From Viola odorata (Eukaryota; Streptophyta; Magnoliopsida; Malpighiales; Violaceae): a DNA stretch of 64,000 nucleotides. The notes beneath the pieces were generated by a model, which ran no database searches, was not told where the DNA came from, and worked only from the letters and a program-made list of their open reading frames with translations. Where the stretch lies: positions 58,380,304 to 58,444,303 of the forward strand of contig OY829537.1 in NCBI GenBank assembly GCA_963691705.1, in the 5' to 3' direction. The position numbers and the translations under genes were made by a program. This document shows positions 43,555 through 54,064 of this stretch, in pieces (position 1 is the stretch's first letter; the number at the start of each line of letters is the position of its first letter).

Positions 43555-44150
43555 TAAATGTCATTTTTTTTCTTTAAATTTAATTAAAATTCCTCCTCTC
43601 TTTTTTTCTCCTTATTAAACTTAACTAAATGTCATCTTTTTTTTTCTTTTAAATTTAATTAAAATTTCTCATTTTTTATTTTCTTTTTTATTTTAAATAG
43701 AAAATTTTACTAAGAAAATTATATAAGTATTATTATAAGAAAAAAATATTTTCTCCGTAGTAATAAAATAGAAATGTTAATCATTTTTCTTCTTTTTTCT
43801 TTTAAACTTAATTAAATGTCCTCTTTTTTTCCTTTTATTTGTTATTTTAAATAGATAATTTTATTAAGGAAATTATATGAGAATTATTATGAGGAAAAAA
43901 TATTTTCTCCGTAGTAAGAACTAAGAAATAGAAAAATTTAATTCTTTTTTTCATTTTTTCTTTTAAACTTAAGTAAAAGACACCCTTTTTTTCTTTTAAA
44001 CTTAAGTAGAAGACCTCTTTTTTTCCTTTTTTTATTTTAAAATTTATTAGAAGAGTTTATTTAAAATTTTAAATAGAAAATTTTATTAAGAAATAAATTA
44101 TGTAAGAATTATGAGGATTTTTTTTTCGTAGTAAGAAATTGAAAATTTTA
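43555..44150. repeat. Degenerate AT-rich tandem blocks
   Basis: The phrase TTTTAAATAGAAAATTTTA, followed by GAAAT-TATATAAG and ATATTTTCTCCGTAGTAA, recurs at about 43690, 43850 and 44066, alternating with CTTTTAAACTTAATTAAATG / CTCTTTTTTTCC phrases. Period roughly 160-215 bp. It lies in the hAT left arm. Confidence 0.55.
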
Positions 44151-45015
44151 ATATGAGAACAAGTATATTATTGTAAATTATATTAGCCATTTATATAGTT
44201 AATATGTATAAACTAAGACCATTAATTATTAATAATATGACACATACTAGTAATATTACCATTAATCATTACTTTAATACATAGTTATTAAGGTATATCG
44301 TGGATATATGTTTATTGTTCAATATTTTACTTAATAAAAAAAGAATTATATTGTTGTAAGAGAGAATCATGTCAATTGTCATAAAAAAATGTAATTACTA
44401 ATTGTTTAGAGTTAATGCTTTTAATTTAAATTGTATTAATATATTACGCATTACATGAGTATAAGTAATTAACTATAGTATTGTTGAATTATAATTTTGA
44501 AGCTCTAAATGTAAATGGTCTAATCTTATCATCCTATGGATCACGATTGTACTTGAAAATTCTTCTTAGGTATATGTTAGGCTCGTAAGTCGTATTTGAT
44601 ACTTTAATATTTATACTTACTTGATACTTCTTGACGTGTACTAGATATTTGTTCAACGTATTCATTACATTTCAATATATTAATACTTATTATTTATCAA
44701 TATTTAATCACTTTAAATTTTTATACTAAAATAGTAAAGTGTAAAGATTTATCATACTAAAATATTGTGATAATATTAGGCTATTATTTATAAATTGGTA
44801 AATAAAAGCTTTACTTAAAAATAAAAAGTACCAAAATTGTGTGTTTAACAACTAAACGGCGTCGTTTTGACAAAAGAAACTCAACAAATTCTCAAATTCA
44901 GGAAGGACAATAGAGCAAATCATTAGAGCAACAACAACAAAACGTGAAAACCACCTACCTCTCTCTCACTACCTACCTCTCGGCTCGCCACCACAACAAC
45001 AAAACCACGAACAAC
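44151..45015. other. AT-rich hAT left arm, no gene
   Basis: No ORF or element end recognised. A CT-rich stretch at 44950-44990 just before the transposase start resembles a 5' untranslated leader. Confidence 0.4.
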
Positions 45016-45882
45016 ATGACCACAGACAGTGAATCCATCAATGTAAGGATTAGTTTAGTTGCTTCTATTCTCGCTTATTTTAATTAATTAATTTAGCTGC
45101 TCTAATTAGTTATACATAGCAAATCCACGTTGATTAATTAATTAATTATTGATTACAATTGAGCATATCTACGACTACAACGACCTAACATAGCATTGAA
45201 CAGAGAAATTAAGAAAAAGAAAAAGAAAATGATTTATATGATTCGGAAGAGAATATGTTAGGTCTACTACTGCCTACTGCTACGTGAGTGATGGGTGAGA
45301 GACGAGCATGGTTCTTTACATCTTTTCTAACTATCTTGTCCTCCTCCTTTGTTTCTCTTATTTTTTGTATAGATAGTGGGGACGGGGTCTCTTATGGTTG
45401 GAAGTGGAAGTGCACAAGTAAAGACTCAGACTTCATCTACACAATAAAGGGAGATACTACCACAAGCAACCGAGGGGGCAGACGGAGTGCAAGGCATTCA
45501 AGAACCACAAGAAACCGAGGAAAAGAAAATGAAAGAAAGGTCATTCATGTGGGATCATGTCACAAACTTTAAGAATCGTAATAATGAGATAAAGGTACGA
45601 TGTAATTCTTGCGGAAAAATTGAGTATAAGTATGATCCTGATAGTGGCACAACTGCAATTAGGAAGTACTTTTTTAAATGTCAGAAATGGCCATATTTCA
45701 AATCATTTAAACTCGGAAGTGGTGAGTCAAAGGGTCAATCTCAGTTAAATTATAATCCGAGTAACGAGAGTGTGTTAACTACATGGAAATTTAACCAAAA
45801 CAAGTGTAGGAAGGCATTGACATACATGATTATTGTTGATGAAAAGCCTTTTAAAATTATTGAGGGTAAAGGTTTTAAGCAC
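45016..45882 (+). pseudogene. hAT transposase, N-terminal part with BED zinc finger
   Basis: ATGACCACAGACAGTGAATC (45016) followed by a GTAAGG donor at 45043 looks like a first short exon; the acceptor is not fixed. The main frame, 45451-45882, has the BED finger SFMWDHV...RCNSCGKIEYKY...RKYFFKC, in which the second-half His is Tyr. Then comes NQNKCRKALTYMIIVDEKPF and GKGFKHFC, the start of the hAT transposase core. Element E interrupts it at 45883 and the protein resumes at 54070. It would bind the terminal and subterminal repeats in the nucleus. Confidence 0.75.
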
Positions 45883-45887
45883 TTTTG
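45883..45887. other. Target site duplication of element E, left copy
   Basis: TTTTG directly before the LTR start TGATACG; the same five bases stand at 54065-54069. Confidence 0.9.
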
Positions 45888-46845
45888 TGATACGATCCTG
45901 GCTCCTTAGGAAGCGTAGCACCAATTTTGATCTTTGTTCAAAGACGGATTTCCTGCGGAAGTAAATAACTTGACAAGTACGAGCTTAGACCACTTAGCTA
46001 ACCTGTGCTAAGAGCCCTAATCGATTTCAAGTCAAGGGTCTTGAATCGAATTCTTAGGACTAGACTCAACAATGTGAGAATCACACTAAGATAAACGACA
46101 CAATAATGCAATTCCAAGATTTACTTGTATACGACTCAAGTATTGCGGACTCAAGAAGAACAAGGTTCAACCGACTTGAACAAGGGGCGGAGATTGAAGA
46201 GAATATCTCAATTTATCAAATAACAGCCAAGTTTCTAAGGAGGCCAAGAGGCTCCTTATATAGGTGACAAGCAAACCCTAATTCCATAATAGGAATAATA
46301 AATAAAGTAAAAGATTTAACTAATTAATTAAAGTGTCTAATTAATTAATTAAGCAAGAATAAATAGAAGGTCGCAGCCTTGCTAAAACAGAACAGTCAAC
46401 GCGCGTCAACGTTAGGCGAAACGGGCAGGAGCCATTATCAACAATGAGCAGACAGGCGTGAACGCAGGACGGGTGTAGCAAACGGCATGCGCGACAGATG
46501 ATGGAATCGGCAAAGGTTAAGTGAACGGACAAGTGCCGTTTTGACCCAAACGGTAAGTGCCGATTGTGTAGATCGGACAGATACCGTTTGGATGAGAACG
46601 GTCAAGTGTCGTTTGCGTGAATCGGCTCCATGCCGTTTCCATCAGACAGATCATCGGTCAAGCCGAAAGTGAGAAGATTCACCACTCTTGTTGTCTTCTC
46701 TCTCAGTGTAGCTTTCTCACTTGTCATCTCAGATTCCAGCTCTTTGTGAATGAGAGATGACAATCGGTCTTGAAGCTTTTGAGCCCTGGCTCGAGTCATT
46801 GGACCAGCTGGCGGTAAAGGCACCTGGATGCGTGGATTCGCATCA
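45888..46845 (-). repeat. 3' LTR of E (958 bp)
   Basis: The plus strand reads TGATACGATCCTGGCTCC to GGATTCGCATCA. The minus-strand TATA box is TATATAAGG (46262-46254). The last 81 codons of the polyprotein lie in it. Confidence 0.95.
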
Positions 46846-49800
46846 TTCCCTCCCCCTTCGGAAGGATTCGCCCTTGAATCTGAATCGGCATCATCAGCAA
46901 GTCCATACTCGTCATCTGTATCAAACAGGACTAAGTCAGAAACATTAAAAGTAGAACTAACGGCACCATACTCACTCGGCAATGCCAGTTTGTAGGCATT
47001 GTTGTTGATCTTCTCAACAATCTGGAACGGGCCGTCCCCTCTAGGAGATAGCTTGCCGCGGCGTTGGTCAGAAAAACGCTCCTTGCGCAGATGCAACCAG
47101 ACCCAATCGCCCACCTGGAACGTCACTAGCCGTCGGCCATTGTTCCATTTCTGCATCAGCTTCTCATTCATTCGCTCAATGTTCTGTTTTGCCTTAGCAT
47201 GTAATTGCTTGACAAAATCAGCCTTCTGTGCACCATCTAAGCTTACAACATCACTCAACGGTAAAGGAGTTAAATCCAAAACAGTTTTAGGATTAAATCC
47301 ATACACAAGTTCAAACGGTGAGTAATGAGTAGTAGAATGAACAACACGGTTGTAAGCAAATTCAATAAACGGTAAATGATCAACCCAAGTAGAAACATGC
47401 TTACGAACTAACGTGCGTAAAAGTGAACCAAGCGTACGATTCACAACCTCAGTTTGACCATCCGTTTGTGGGTGATAAGAAGTGGAATATAACAATCGGG
47501 TACCAAGCTTTTTCCATAAGACACGCCAAAAATGACTAAGGAACTTAGTATCTCTATCACTCACAATAGTCAATGGAACACCATGTAAACGGACTACTTC
47601 ACGAAAGAATAAATCAGCAATCTGAGTAGCATCACAAGTAGTAGAACATGGGATAAAATGGGACATTTTCGAAAATCTGTCCACCACAACAAAGACATTA
47701 TCCTTTCCCTTTTTAGACCGAGGCAGGCCAACGACAAAGTCCATGGACAGATCAGTCCAAGGATGAGAAGGAATAGGTAACGGTATGTATTCGCCATGAC
47801 CAGCAGACTTAGACTTGGCTCGACGACAAATTAAACATCTAGCAATGATGCGCACTACATCACGCTTCATGTGAGGCCAATAAAAGTGATCATGTAACAC
47901 ATCCAAAGTTTTAGTCACGCCAAAGTGACCCATCAAACCACCACTATGGGCTTCATGCACAAGTAATTCACGAAGAGAACAATGAGGAATACATAAATGT
48001 TTACCTTTAAATAAATAACCCTCATGCTTATAGAATTGAGAACCAGAAATAGAAACACCATGCAAATAAATATCACCAAAATCAGAATCGGCAGCATAGA
48101 GTTCTATAATGTGCGAAAATCCAAGCAACTTGGCATTAAGAGAAGTAATTAACGCGTACCTGCGTGATAAAGCATCAGCAACAATATTCTCTTTACCTTG
48201 CTTGTATTGAATGTGATAAGGGAAAGCCTCAATAAATTCCATCCAGACGGCATGTCTCCGATTCAGCTTCCCTTGTCCCTTGAGGTATTTCAAGCTCAAA
48301 TGGTCAGTGTGGATGATGAACTCCCTCGGCATCAGGTAATGTTGCCAAGTCTCCAACGCTCGGACAAGAGCATAGAACTCCTTGTCATAGGTCGGATACC
48401 TGAGTTGAGCATCCTTGAGCTTTTCACTGAAAAAGGCAATCGGTCGTTTCTCTTGCATCAGAACGGCACCGATTCCCAACCCACTGGCGTCACACTCTAT
48501 CTCAAACGCCTTGCTGAAGTCGGGCAACGCGAGGACTGGAGCAGAGCAGAGCCGCTCCTTGAGGGTAGCAAACGCTTCCTCCTGTGGCTGTTCCCACCTG
48601 AAAATAACATTCTTTTTTGTCAAGTCATTCAATGGAACGGCTATGGTGCTAAAATCCTTGACAAAACGCCGATAGAAGCTCGCCAATCCATGGAACGATC
48701 TCACATCGGTAACGGCCTTCGGCGTCGGCCATTCCCGAATCGCGCGGATCTTTTCTTCATCCACTTGAACACCATTTGCACTCACAATAAACCCAAGAAA
48801 GCCAACTTGTTCCATTGCGAATGAACACTTACTAGGTTTAGCATATAGTTTCTGTTCACGAAGTGTTAGAAAAACGGCCTTAAGATGTAAAACATGCTCA
48901 TCAAAAGATTTGCTGTAGATTAAAATATCATCAAAATAAACTACAACAAATTTGCCAATTAAGTGCCGAAGGACATGGTTCATTAACCTCATAAAGGTGC
49001 TAGGCGCATTAGTTAAGCCAAACGGCATAACCATCCATTCATATAAACCATACTTAGTTTTAAAAGCAGTTTTCCATTCATCCCCTTCTTTCATACGAAT
49101 TTGGTGGTAGCCACTCATTAAATCAATTTTTGAAAATAACTTACTACCACTTAATTCATCTAGCATATCATCTAATCGGGGAATAGGATGACGATACTTT
49201 ACAGTGATTTTGTTGACTGCGCGACAATCAACACACATGCGCCAAGAGCCATCTTTCTTTGGAACGAGAATGACTGGAACAACACATGGAGACAGACTCT
49301 CCCGAACGTACCCACGCGCAAGCAAATCGTCCACTTGCCGTTGCAGTTCCTTGGTCTCCTCTGGATTGGATCGGTAAGCTGGCCGATGTGGAATTGCCGA
49401 TCCAGGAACAAAGTCGATCTGATGTTCTATGCCGCGGATCGGGGGTAGGCCAGGCGGCATCTCGTCCGGCAGTACGTCTCCAAATTCCTGCAAGAGAGAA
49501 GAAATACGAATCGGAACGGTATGTAGCCGTTCCGTTCCATCGGAGGTCAAACAGTAAGAGCGAAAACGGATTAGAAGGAGAGGACGGCTTGCGTCAAAAC
49601 AGGTGTTATGAGAAATCATTGCTCTCCTCACTTCGCTCCCCTTGGCATATATACTCAATTTCTTTTTATTTGCCTCTCCGTTTCTCTCAAGGCCACTCTC
49701 AGCACGCTTACTCTTTTCGTGCGAATGTTTACTCTCTCCCTCTGCATGCTTACTGTTTTCATGCGAATGTTGAAAGCTCACACACGCAGTGTTTCCCTCT

Positions 49801-50093
49801 TTGTTTTTCACACTCAAACCTTCTTTTGCTCTCGCAAGCTGTTTTGCAATCTCATATTCAGCATGTGACTTCGCAAGCCATTGCTGATCCGCAAACACTT
49901 CAGCTTGTGTTAACGGTGCCAAGGTGAATTTCTTGCCATCCTTAACTAACTTGTAGAGGTTAATCCTTCCCTCATGATTCGCTTCTCGATCAAACTGCCA
50001 TGGTCGTCCAAGAAGAATATGGCTTGCTTGCATTGGCACAACATCACAGAGAACCTCATCTTGGTATTTGCCGATACGAAACTTAACAAGTAC
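46602..50093 (-). CDS. E protease end, RT, RNase H, integrase and LTR-encoded tail
   Basis: Same frame as gag, separated from it only by the TAG at 50096-50094; there is no start codon of its own until Met at 50039. It begins with the second half of protease (HILLGRPWQFDR), then the linker with two stem-loops. RT follows ([43 protein letters not shown]) with a Y-F-D-D active site. RNase [52 protein letters not shown]. Integrase has a full HHCC arm ([13 protein letters not shown]...CLICRRAKS) and the D, D, E residues ([30 protein letters not shown]). The GPY/F region (GDGPFQIVEKINNNAYKL) follows; there is no chromodomain. The tail DSRANPSEGGGNDAN and GPMTRARAQKLQ end at 46602. All catalytic residues are present. 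Confidence 0.92.
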   Translation of the reverse strand, partial: VLVKFRIGKYQDEVLCDVVPMQASHILLGRPWQFDREANHEGRINLYKLVKDGKKFTLAPLTQAEVFADQQWLAKSHAEYEIAKQLARAKEGLSVKNKEGNTACVSFQHSHENSKHAEGESKHSHEKSKRAESGLERNGEANKKKLSIYAKGSEVRRAMISHNTCFDASRPLLLIRFRSYCLTSDGTERLHTVPIRISSLLQEFGDVLPDEMPPGLPPIRGIEHQIDFVPGSAIPHRPAYRSNPEETKELQRQVDDLLARGYVRESLSPCVVPVILVPKKDGSWRMCVDCRAVNKITVKYRHPIPRLDDMLDELSGSKLFSKIDLMSGYHQIRMKEGDEWKTAFKTKYGLYEWMVMPFGLTNAPSTFMRLMNHVLRHLIGKFVVVYFDDILIYSKSFDEHVLHLKAVFLTLREQKLYAKPSKCSFAMEQVGFLGFIVSANGVQVDEEKIRAIREWPTPKAVTDVRSFHGLASFYRRFVKDFSTIAVPLNDLTKKNVIFRWEQPQEEAFATLKERLCSAPVLALPDFSKAFEIECDASGLGIGAVLMQEKRPIAFFSEKLKDAQLRYPTYDKEFYALVRALETWQHYLMPREFIIHTDHLSLKYLKGQGKLNRRHAVWMEFIEAFPYHIQYKQGKENIVADALSRRYALITSLNAKLLGFSHIIELYAADSDFGDIYLHGVSISGSQFYKHEGYLFKGKHLCIPHCSLRELLVHEAHSGGLMGHFGVTKTLDVLHDHFYWPHMKRDVVRIIARCLICRRAKSKSAGHGEYIPLPIPSHPWTDLSMDFVVGLPRSKKGKDNVFVVVDRFSKMSHFIPCSTTCDATQIADLFFREVVRLHGVPLTIVSDRDTKFLSHFWRVLWKKLGTRLLYSTSYHPQTDGQTEVVNRTLGSLLRTLVRKHVSTWVDHLPFIEFAYNRVVHSTTHYSPFELVYGFNPKTVLDLTPLPLSDVVSLDGAQKADFVKQLHAKAKQNIERMNEKLMQKWNNGRRLVTFQVGDWVWLHLRKERFSDQRRGKLSPRGDGPFQIVEKINNNAYKLALPSEYGAVSSTFNVSDLVLFDTDDEYGLADDADSDSRANPSEGGGNDANPRIQVPLPPAGPMTRARAQKLQDRLSSLIHKELESEMTSEKATLREKTTRVVNLLTFGLTDDLSDGNGMEPIHANDT
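46846..46859 (-). other. Polypurine tract of E
   Basis: On the minus strand CGAAGGGGGAGGGAA directly precedes the LTR start TGATGCG. It encodes SEGGGND together with the first LTR bases. Confidence 0.85.
49702..49722 (-). other. Linker stem-loop 2 of E
   Basis: On the minus strand GCACG/CGTGC with 11-base loop AAAAGAGTAAG. Coding sense HEKSKRA; the His-to-Arg change relative to copy 1 keeps the stem paired. Confidence 0.6.
49744..49764 (-). other. Linker stem-loop 1 of E
   Basis: On the minus strand GCATG/CATGC with 11-base loop AAAACAGTAAG. Coding sense HENSKHA. Confidence 0.6.
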
Positions 50094-51659
50094 CTATTTG
50101 GTTACTTTAATACCGTTATCATCCGTCATCCAGTGGAGAAGATACGGTTTCGGATGCTTAACCGTCGGCAAATCCAGTTTGTGAACCATCAGCGCACTGG
50201 CACAGTTGGTGCAACTTCCGTTGTCAATAATAATGGAGCAGCCCTTGTTATCAATCACACCTCGGGTATGGAACAGATTGGTCCGTTGCTCCTCATCACA
50301 CACTTCTTCTGTGGACTGGACGCTCAGGTTCCGTCGGACCACAAGCAAATGAACCTGCTCACCGTTCTGACAGTCACCATCCGAATCGGCACAACCATCT
50401 CCCTCAGGTTCCGATTCTCCCTTATCATCATCCGATTCTTCCTCTCCATTCGGTCTGAGGATGAAGACTCTTTTATTTGGGCATTCTGATTTCTTATGCC
50501 CTCGGCCGTTGCACTTAAAACAGACAATTTCCTTTGTAGCTGGTCGATCCACTGGTGGAGTATAAGGTTTGTGAGTAGCCGTTTTTGGAGGGAGAACGGC
50601 ACTAGTCGATCCCTTCGAAATGGCAGGGACCGTTTTGTCGTCTTTAGTCCAAGACGTCTTCTGCCAAGGCGTCGATCCAGTAGACTTATAGGAACTCCTA
50701 GCTTTCCTATGTTTCTCAATCTTTTGAGCCATATGAAGCATCTCCTCAAGAGTGTTGTATTGAGTCAGCTCCAATGCATCGGCAATATCTGTATTCAACC
50801 CGGCCATGAACCGAGCCATTGTGACCTCAGGTTCCTCAGTAATCCTTGCTTGAGCTAGAGCAATCTCCATCTCATTAAAATAGGCTCCAACCCCCTTACT
50901 GCCTTGCTTCAAAGTTTGAAGTCGTTGGTGTAGCTCACGGTGAAAGTGTAACGGCACAAACCGTTGTCTCATCGCCTGTTTCATCTCAGCCCAAGTAACA
51001 ATCGGACCAGCAAGAACAGCTGTCCTCTTCAGATTGAACTGCTCCCACCAATGATTGGCATAGCCACTGAATTCAACTGCTGTCAGTTGAACCTTTTTAA
51101 TCTCTGAATAATTGTGACATAGGAAGATAGCATCCACCTTTCGTTCCCAAGTCAAGAATGCATCAGGGTCGTCAGTTCCCTCAAATGGAGGTATTTTCAT
51201 TTTGATGCTGTTGAGATTAGCATCGAATCGGTCCTCTTCCCGTTCTCGTCTACCATCCCGATCATTCCGTCTCTCCCCTCGCGGGCCGTCCCGAGCATAT
51301 ATCCATCCTTCTCCCCCGTCAGGTTCTTCTACCAGATCAGGTTGTGGAATTTGTGGCCCACGTCTAGCAAGTCTCCTGGGAGGAACGTTTGCCAGCTCAC
51401 GCCGCCGATTCACATCACGTGGTCGACGGGCGTTGTCATCTGCTTCGGACCAATCGGATATATGACCGTCACGCTGATCCTCCACTGCTCTAGGGTTCGG
51501 GTTTATGGTAGCTAACGCTTCCACCCGAGCCATCCTGACATCGGCAGCCATCTGCCGCTCATTGGCAGCTACTTGCCGTTCAGTCAAAGTTCGGAGCTGT
51601 TCCGTTATGGCAGTTAACATAGCCACCATATCGGGTTGTGGTATTCCTTCTTGAGACAT
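50094..51659 (-). CDS. E gag, zinc knuckle and first half of protease
   Basis: Start chosen at MSQEGIPQPDMV (51659), just after an acceptor-like TTTCAG; the frame is open to 51680. A coiled-coil-like N terminus (AITEQLRTLTERQVAANERQ) is followed by an arginine- and aspartate-rich stretch, the Retrotrans_gag core at residues about 155-320 (IPPFEGTDDPDAFLTWERKV, NHWWEQF, RQRFVPLHFHREL, RFMAGLNTDIADAL), a CCHC knuckle CFKCNGRGHKKSEC, an acidic spacer, and protease SIIIDNGSCTNCAS (D-N-G). It ends at TAG 50096-50094, where relatives have Gln or Lys (VTKQV, KVKKKV, VVKQV). The stop is thus best read as a C-to-T mutation inside protease, not a programmed gag stop. Confidence 0.9.
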   Translation of the reverse strand: MSQEGIPQPDMVAMLTAITEQLRTLTERQVAANERQMAADVRMARVEALATINPNPRAVEDQRDGHISDWSEADDNARRPRDVNRRRELANVPPRRLARRGPQIPQPDLVEEPDGGEGWIYARDGPRGERRNDRDGRREREEDRFDANLNSIKMKIPPFEGTDDPDAFLTWERKVDAIFLCHNYSEIKKVQLTAVEFSGYANHWWEQFNLKRTAVLAGPIVTWAEMKQAMRQRFVPLHFHRELHQRLQTLKQGSKGVGAYFNEMEIALAQARITEEPEVTMARFMAGLNTDIADALELTQYNTLEEMLHMAQKIEKHRKARSSYKSTGSTPWQKTSWTKDDKTVPAISKGSTSAVLPPKTATHKPYTPPVDRPATKEIVCFKCNGRGHKKSECPNKRVFILRPNGEEESDDDKGESEPEGDGCADSDGDCQNGEQVHLLVVRRNLSVQSTEEVCDEEQRTNLFHTRGVIDNKGCSIIIDNGSCTNCASALMVHKLDLPTVKHPKPYLLHWMTDDNGIKVTK

Positions 51660-52628
51660 CTTTAACCTTCCTGAAATCAAAACACAAAAGAAAAAACGTA
51701 AAATTGCACTATTCCTAGCACTCCCTCATGTGTTTACCCTCGTGTTTAAACACTCTAATAATCTCACAAGTTCTCTCAAAATCTCCTGCAATGTTCAAGC
51801 GTTAGTGAGACTTAAGAATCCAAGAAAAAGCTTCCAAGAAGACTCTCAAAGACAACAAGCTTCAAACAAAACGGGATACTTGGTATTTGATTAATTGCAA
51901 GATCAACCAATTAAACAAATAACAAGTGGAGTGGAAAACAATATTAAAGAATCAAAGAAAAGCTCTATTTGACTCGAACGAACTCAAATAAAATTAATCT
52001 CCAATATAATATAGTAAAATATATGTTGCATGGGTGAAAGAATAAACTAAGATTTTGCCTTTAGTGAGTGGAAGATAAAAACAGAGAATATTCCCAACTA
52101 AAAGGTAGTGGGTGCGGGACAAGACAAAGTGGAAGGATGGGTTGCCTTCTACTTTTAGAATAAAGTACAACCACTAAACAGAATGTTTGCACATGTGATT
52201 CCAAAGTTGAACGGATGTTGGATCTAACAACACAAATTGTTTTTCTTCTTGCAACTAAAACGGATCAAAGTAAATTTTTGTACTGCTTTCTTGTATAATT
52301 TTTTTTTTTTTTTGACTTCACAAATCCCAGTTCAATGAAACGATCGTAACTTTTTACTCGTTATCCGAATCGACTGATTCTTTTTGATTCGGAAACCTCG
52401 CAAGCACAGCTTTCCAACAAGACCAAAATCACCCAAATCGGACTTCAACAGCTATACTTTAAAAATCAATTTCGACAACTGACCAGAATTTGCACATAAA
52501 CGAACCAAGCACAGCAAAGAAATCGGTTTTGAATGGAGTAGAACGATGTACCGATTTCAACAAAGAAAACTTGAAACAAAGATAAAGATAATTACCAATC
52601 TTTGAACGCCTTAAGCTCCGCTACCAAC
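51660..52628 (-). other. 5' leader of E with primer site
   Basis: Primer site TGGTAGCGGAGC on the minus strand at 52626-52615, two bases after the LTR. The conserved motif at 51755-51719 contains the palindrome GTGTTTAAACAC and GAGGGTAAACACATGAGGG. GTAAAC at 51737 and TTTCAG ending at 51671 would bound a 67-base intron. A T/A-rich run lies at about 52300. No gene seen. Confidence 0.65.
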
Positions 52629-54064
52629 TGATACGATCCTGGCTCCTTAGGATGCGTTGCACCAATTTTGATCTTTGTTCAAAGACGGATTTCCTGCGGA
52701 AGTAAATAACTTGACAAGTACGAGCTTAGACCACTTAGCTAACCTGTGCTAAGAGCCCTAATCGATTTCAAGTCAAGGGTCTTGAATCGGATTCTTAGGA
52801 CTAGACTCAACAATGTGAGAATCACACTAAGATAAACGACACAATAATGCAATTCCAAGATTTACTTGTATACGACTCAAGTATTGCGGACTCAAGAAGA
52901 ACAAGGTTCAACCGACTTGAACAAGGGGTGGAGATTGAAGAGAATATCTCAATTTATCAAATAACAGCCAAGTTTCTAAGGAGGCCAAGAGGCTCCTTAT
53001 ATAGGTGACAAGCAAACCCTAATTCCATAATAGGAATAATAAATAAAGTAAAATATTTAACTAATTAATTAAAGTGTCTAATTAATTAATTAAGCAAGAA
53101 TAAATAGAAGGTCGCAGCCTTGCTAAAACAGAACAGTCAACGCGCGTCAATGTTAGGCGAAACGGGCAGGAGCCGTTATCAACAACGAGCATACAGGCGT
53201 GAACGCAGGACGGGTGTAGCAAATGGCATGCGCGACAGATGATGGAATCGGCAAAGGTTAAGTGAACGGACAAGTGCCGTTTTGACCCAAACGGTAAGTG
53301 CTGATTGTGTGGATCGGACAGATACCGTTTGGATGAGAACGGTCAAGTGCCGTTTGCGTGAATCGGCTCCATGCCGTTTCCATCAGACAGATCATCGGTC
53401 AAGCTGAAAGTGAGAAGATTCACCACTCTTGTTGTCTTCTAACGCAGGACGGGTGTAGCAAACGGCATGCGCGACAGATGATGGAATCGGCAAAGGTTAA
53501 GTGAACGGACAAGTGCCGTTTTGACCCAAACGGTAAGTGCCGATTGTGTGGATCGGACAGATACCGTTTGGATGAGAACGGTCAAGTGCCGTTTGCGTGA
53601 ATCGGCTCCATGCCGTTTCCATCAGACAGATCATCGGTCAAGCCGAAAGTGAGAAGATTCACCACTCTTGTTGTCTTCTAACGCAGGACGGGTGTAGCAA
53701 ACGGCATGCGCGACAGATGATGGAATCGGCAAAGGTTAAGTGAACGGACAAGTGCCGTTTTGACCCAAACGGTAAGTGCCGATTGTGTGGATCGGACAGA
53801 TACCGTTTGGATGAGAACGGTCAAGTGTCGTTTGCGTGAATCGGCTCCATGCTGTTTCCATCAGACAGATCATCGGTCAAGCCGAAAGTGAGAAGATTCA
53901 CCACTCTTGTTGTCTTCTCTCTCAGTGTAGCTTTCTCACTTGTCATCTCAAATTCCAGCTCTTTGTGAATGAGAGATGACAATCGGTCTTGAAGCTTTTG
54001 AGCCTTGGCTCGAGTCATTGGACCAGCTGGCGGTAAAGGCACCTAGATGCGTGGATTCACATCA
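52629..54064 (-). repeat. 5' LTR of E (1436 bp) with triplicated U3 segment
   Basis: Same ends as the 3' LTR. It is exactly 478 bp longer because a 239-bp unit is present three times (53202-53440, 53441-53679, 53680-53918). In the minus-strand reading direction the repeats lie upstream of the TATA box TATATAAGG (53004-52996), that is, in U3. Confidence 0.95.
53202..53918. repeat. 239-bp tandem triplication in the 5' LTR of E
   Basis: Each unit starts AACGCAGGACGGGTGTAGCA and ends CACTCTTGTTGTCTTCT. Copies differ at only a few bases. The 3' LTR has one copy. Units contain repeated AAACGGTAAGTGC / AGTGCCGTTT words. Confidence 0.95.

Larger units (their letters stand above)
45888..54064 (-). 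mobile_element. Element E: nearly intact CRM-like Ty3/gypsy retrotransposon inserted in the hAT transposase
   Basis: LTRs at 45888-46845 (958 bp) and 52629-54064 (1436 bp) are flanked by TTTTG. The interior has primer site, leader, one continuous gag-protease-pol frame (51659-46602) with a single TAG, and a polypurine tract. Outside a 239-bp duplication the LTRs differ at about 9 of the first 560 bases, making E younger than C. It is the reference element for judging the deletions in A1, B, C, D1 and D2. Confidence 0.95.

Noticed and set aside
50094..50096. Programmed stop between gag and pol of E
   Set aside because: The codon lies inside the protease domain and relatives have Gln or Lys there; a point mutation is the simpler reading.
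53821..54042. Separate gene encoding a GPMTRAKAQKL protein
   Set aside because: It is the copy of the polyprotein tail that lies in the 5' LTR of E and is not downstream of pol.
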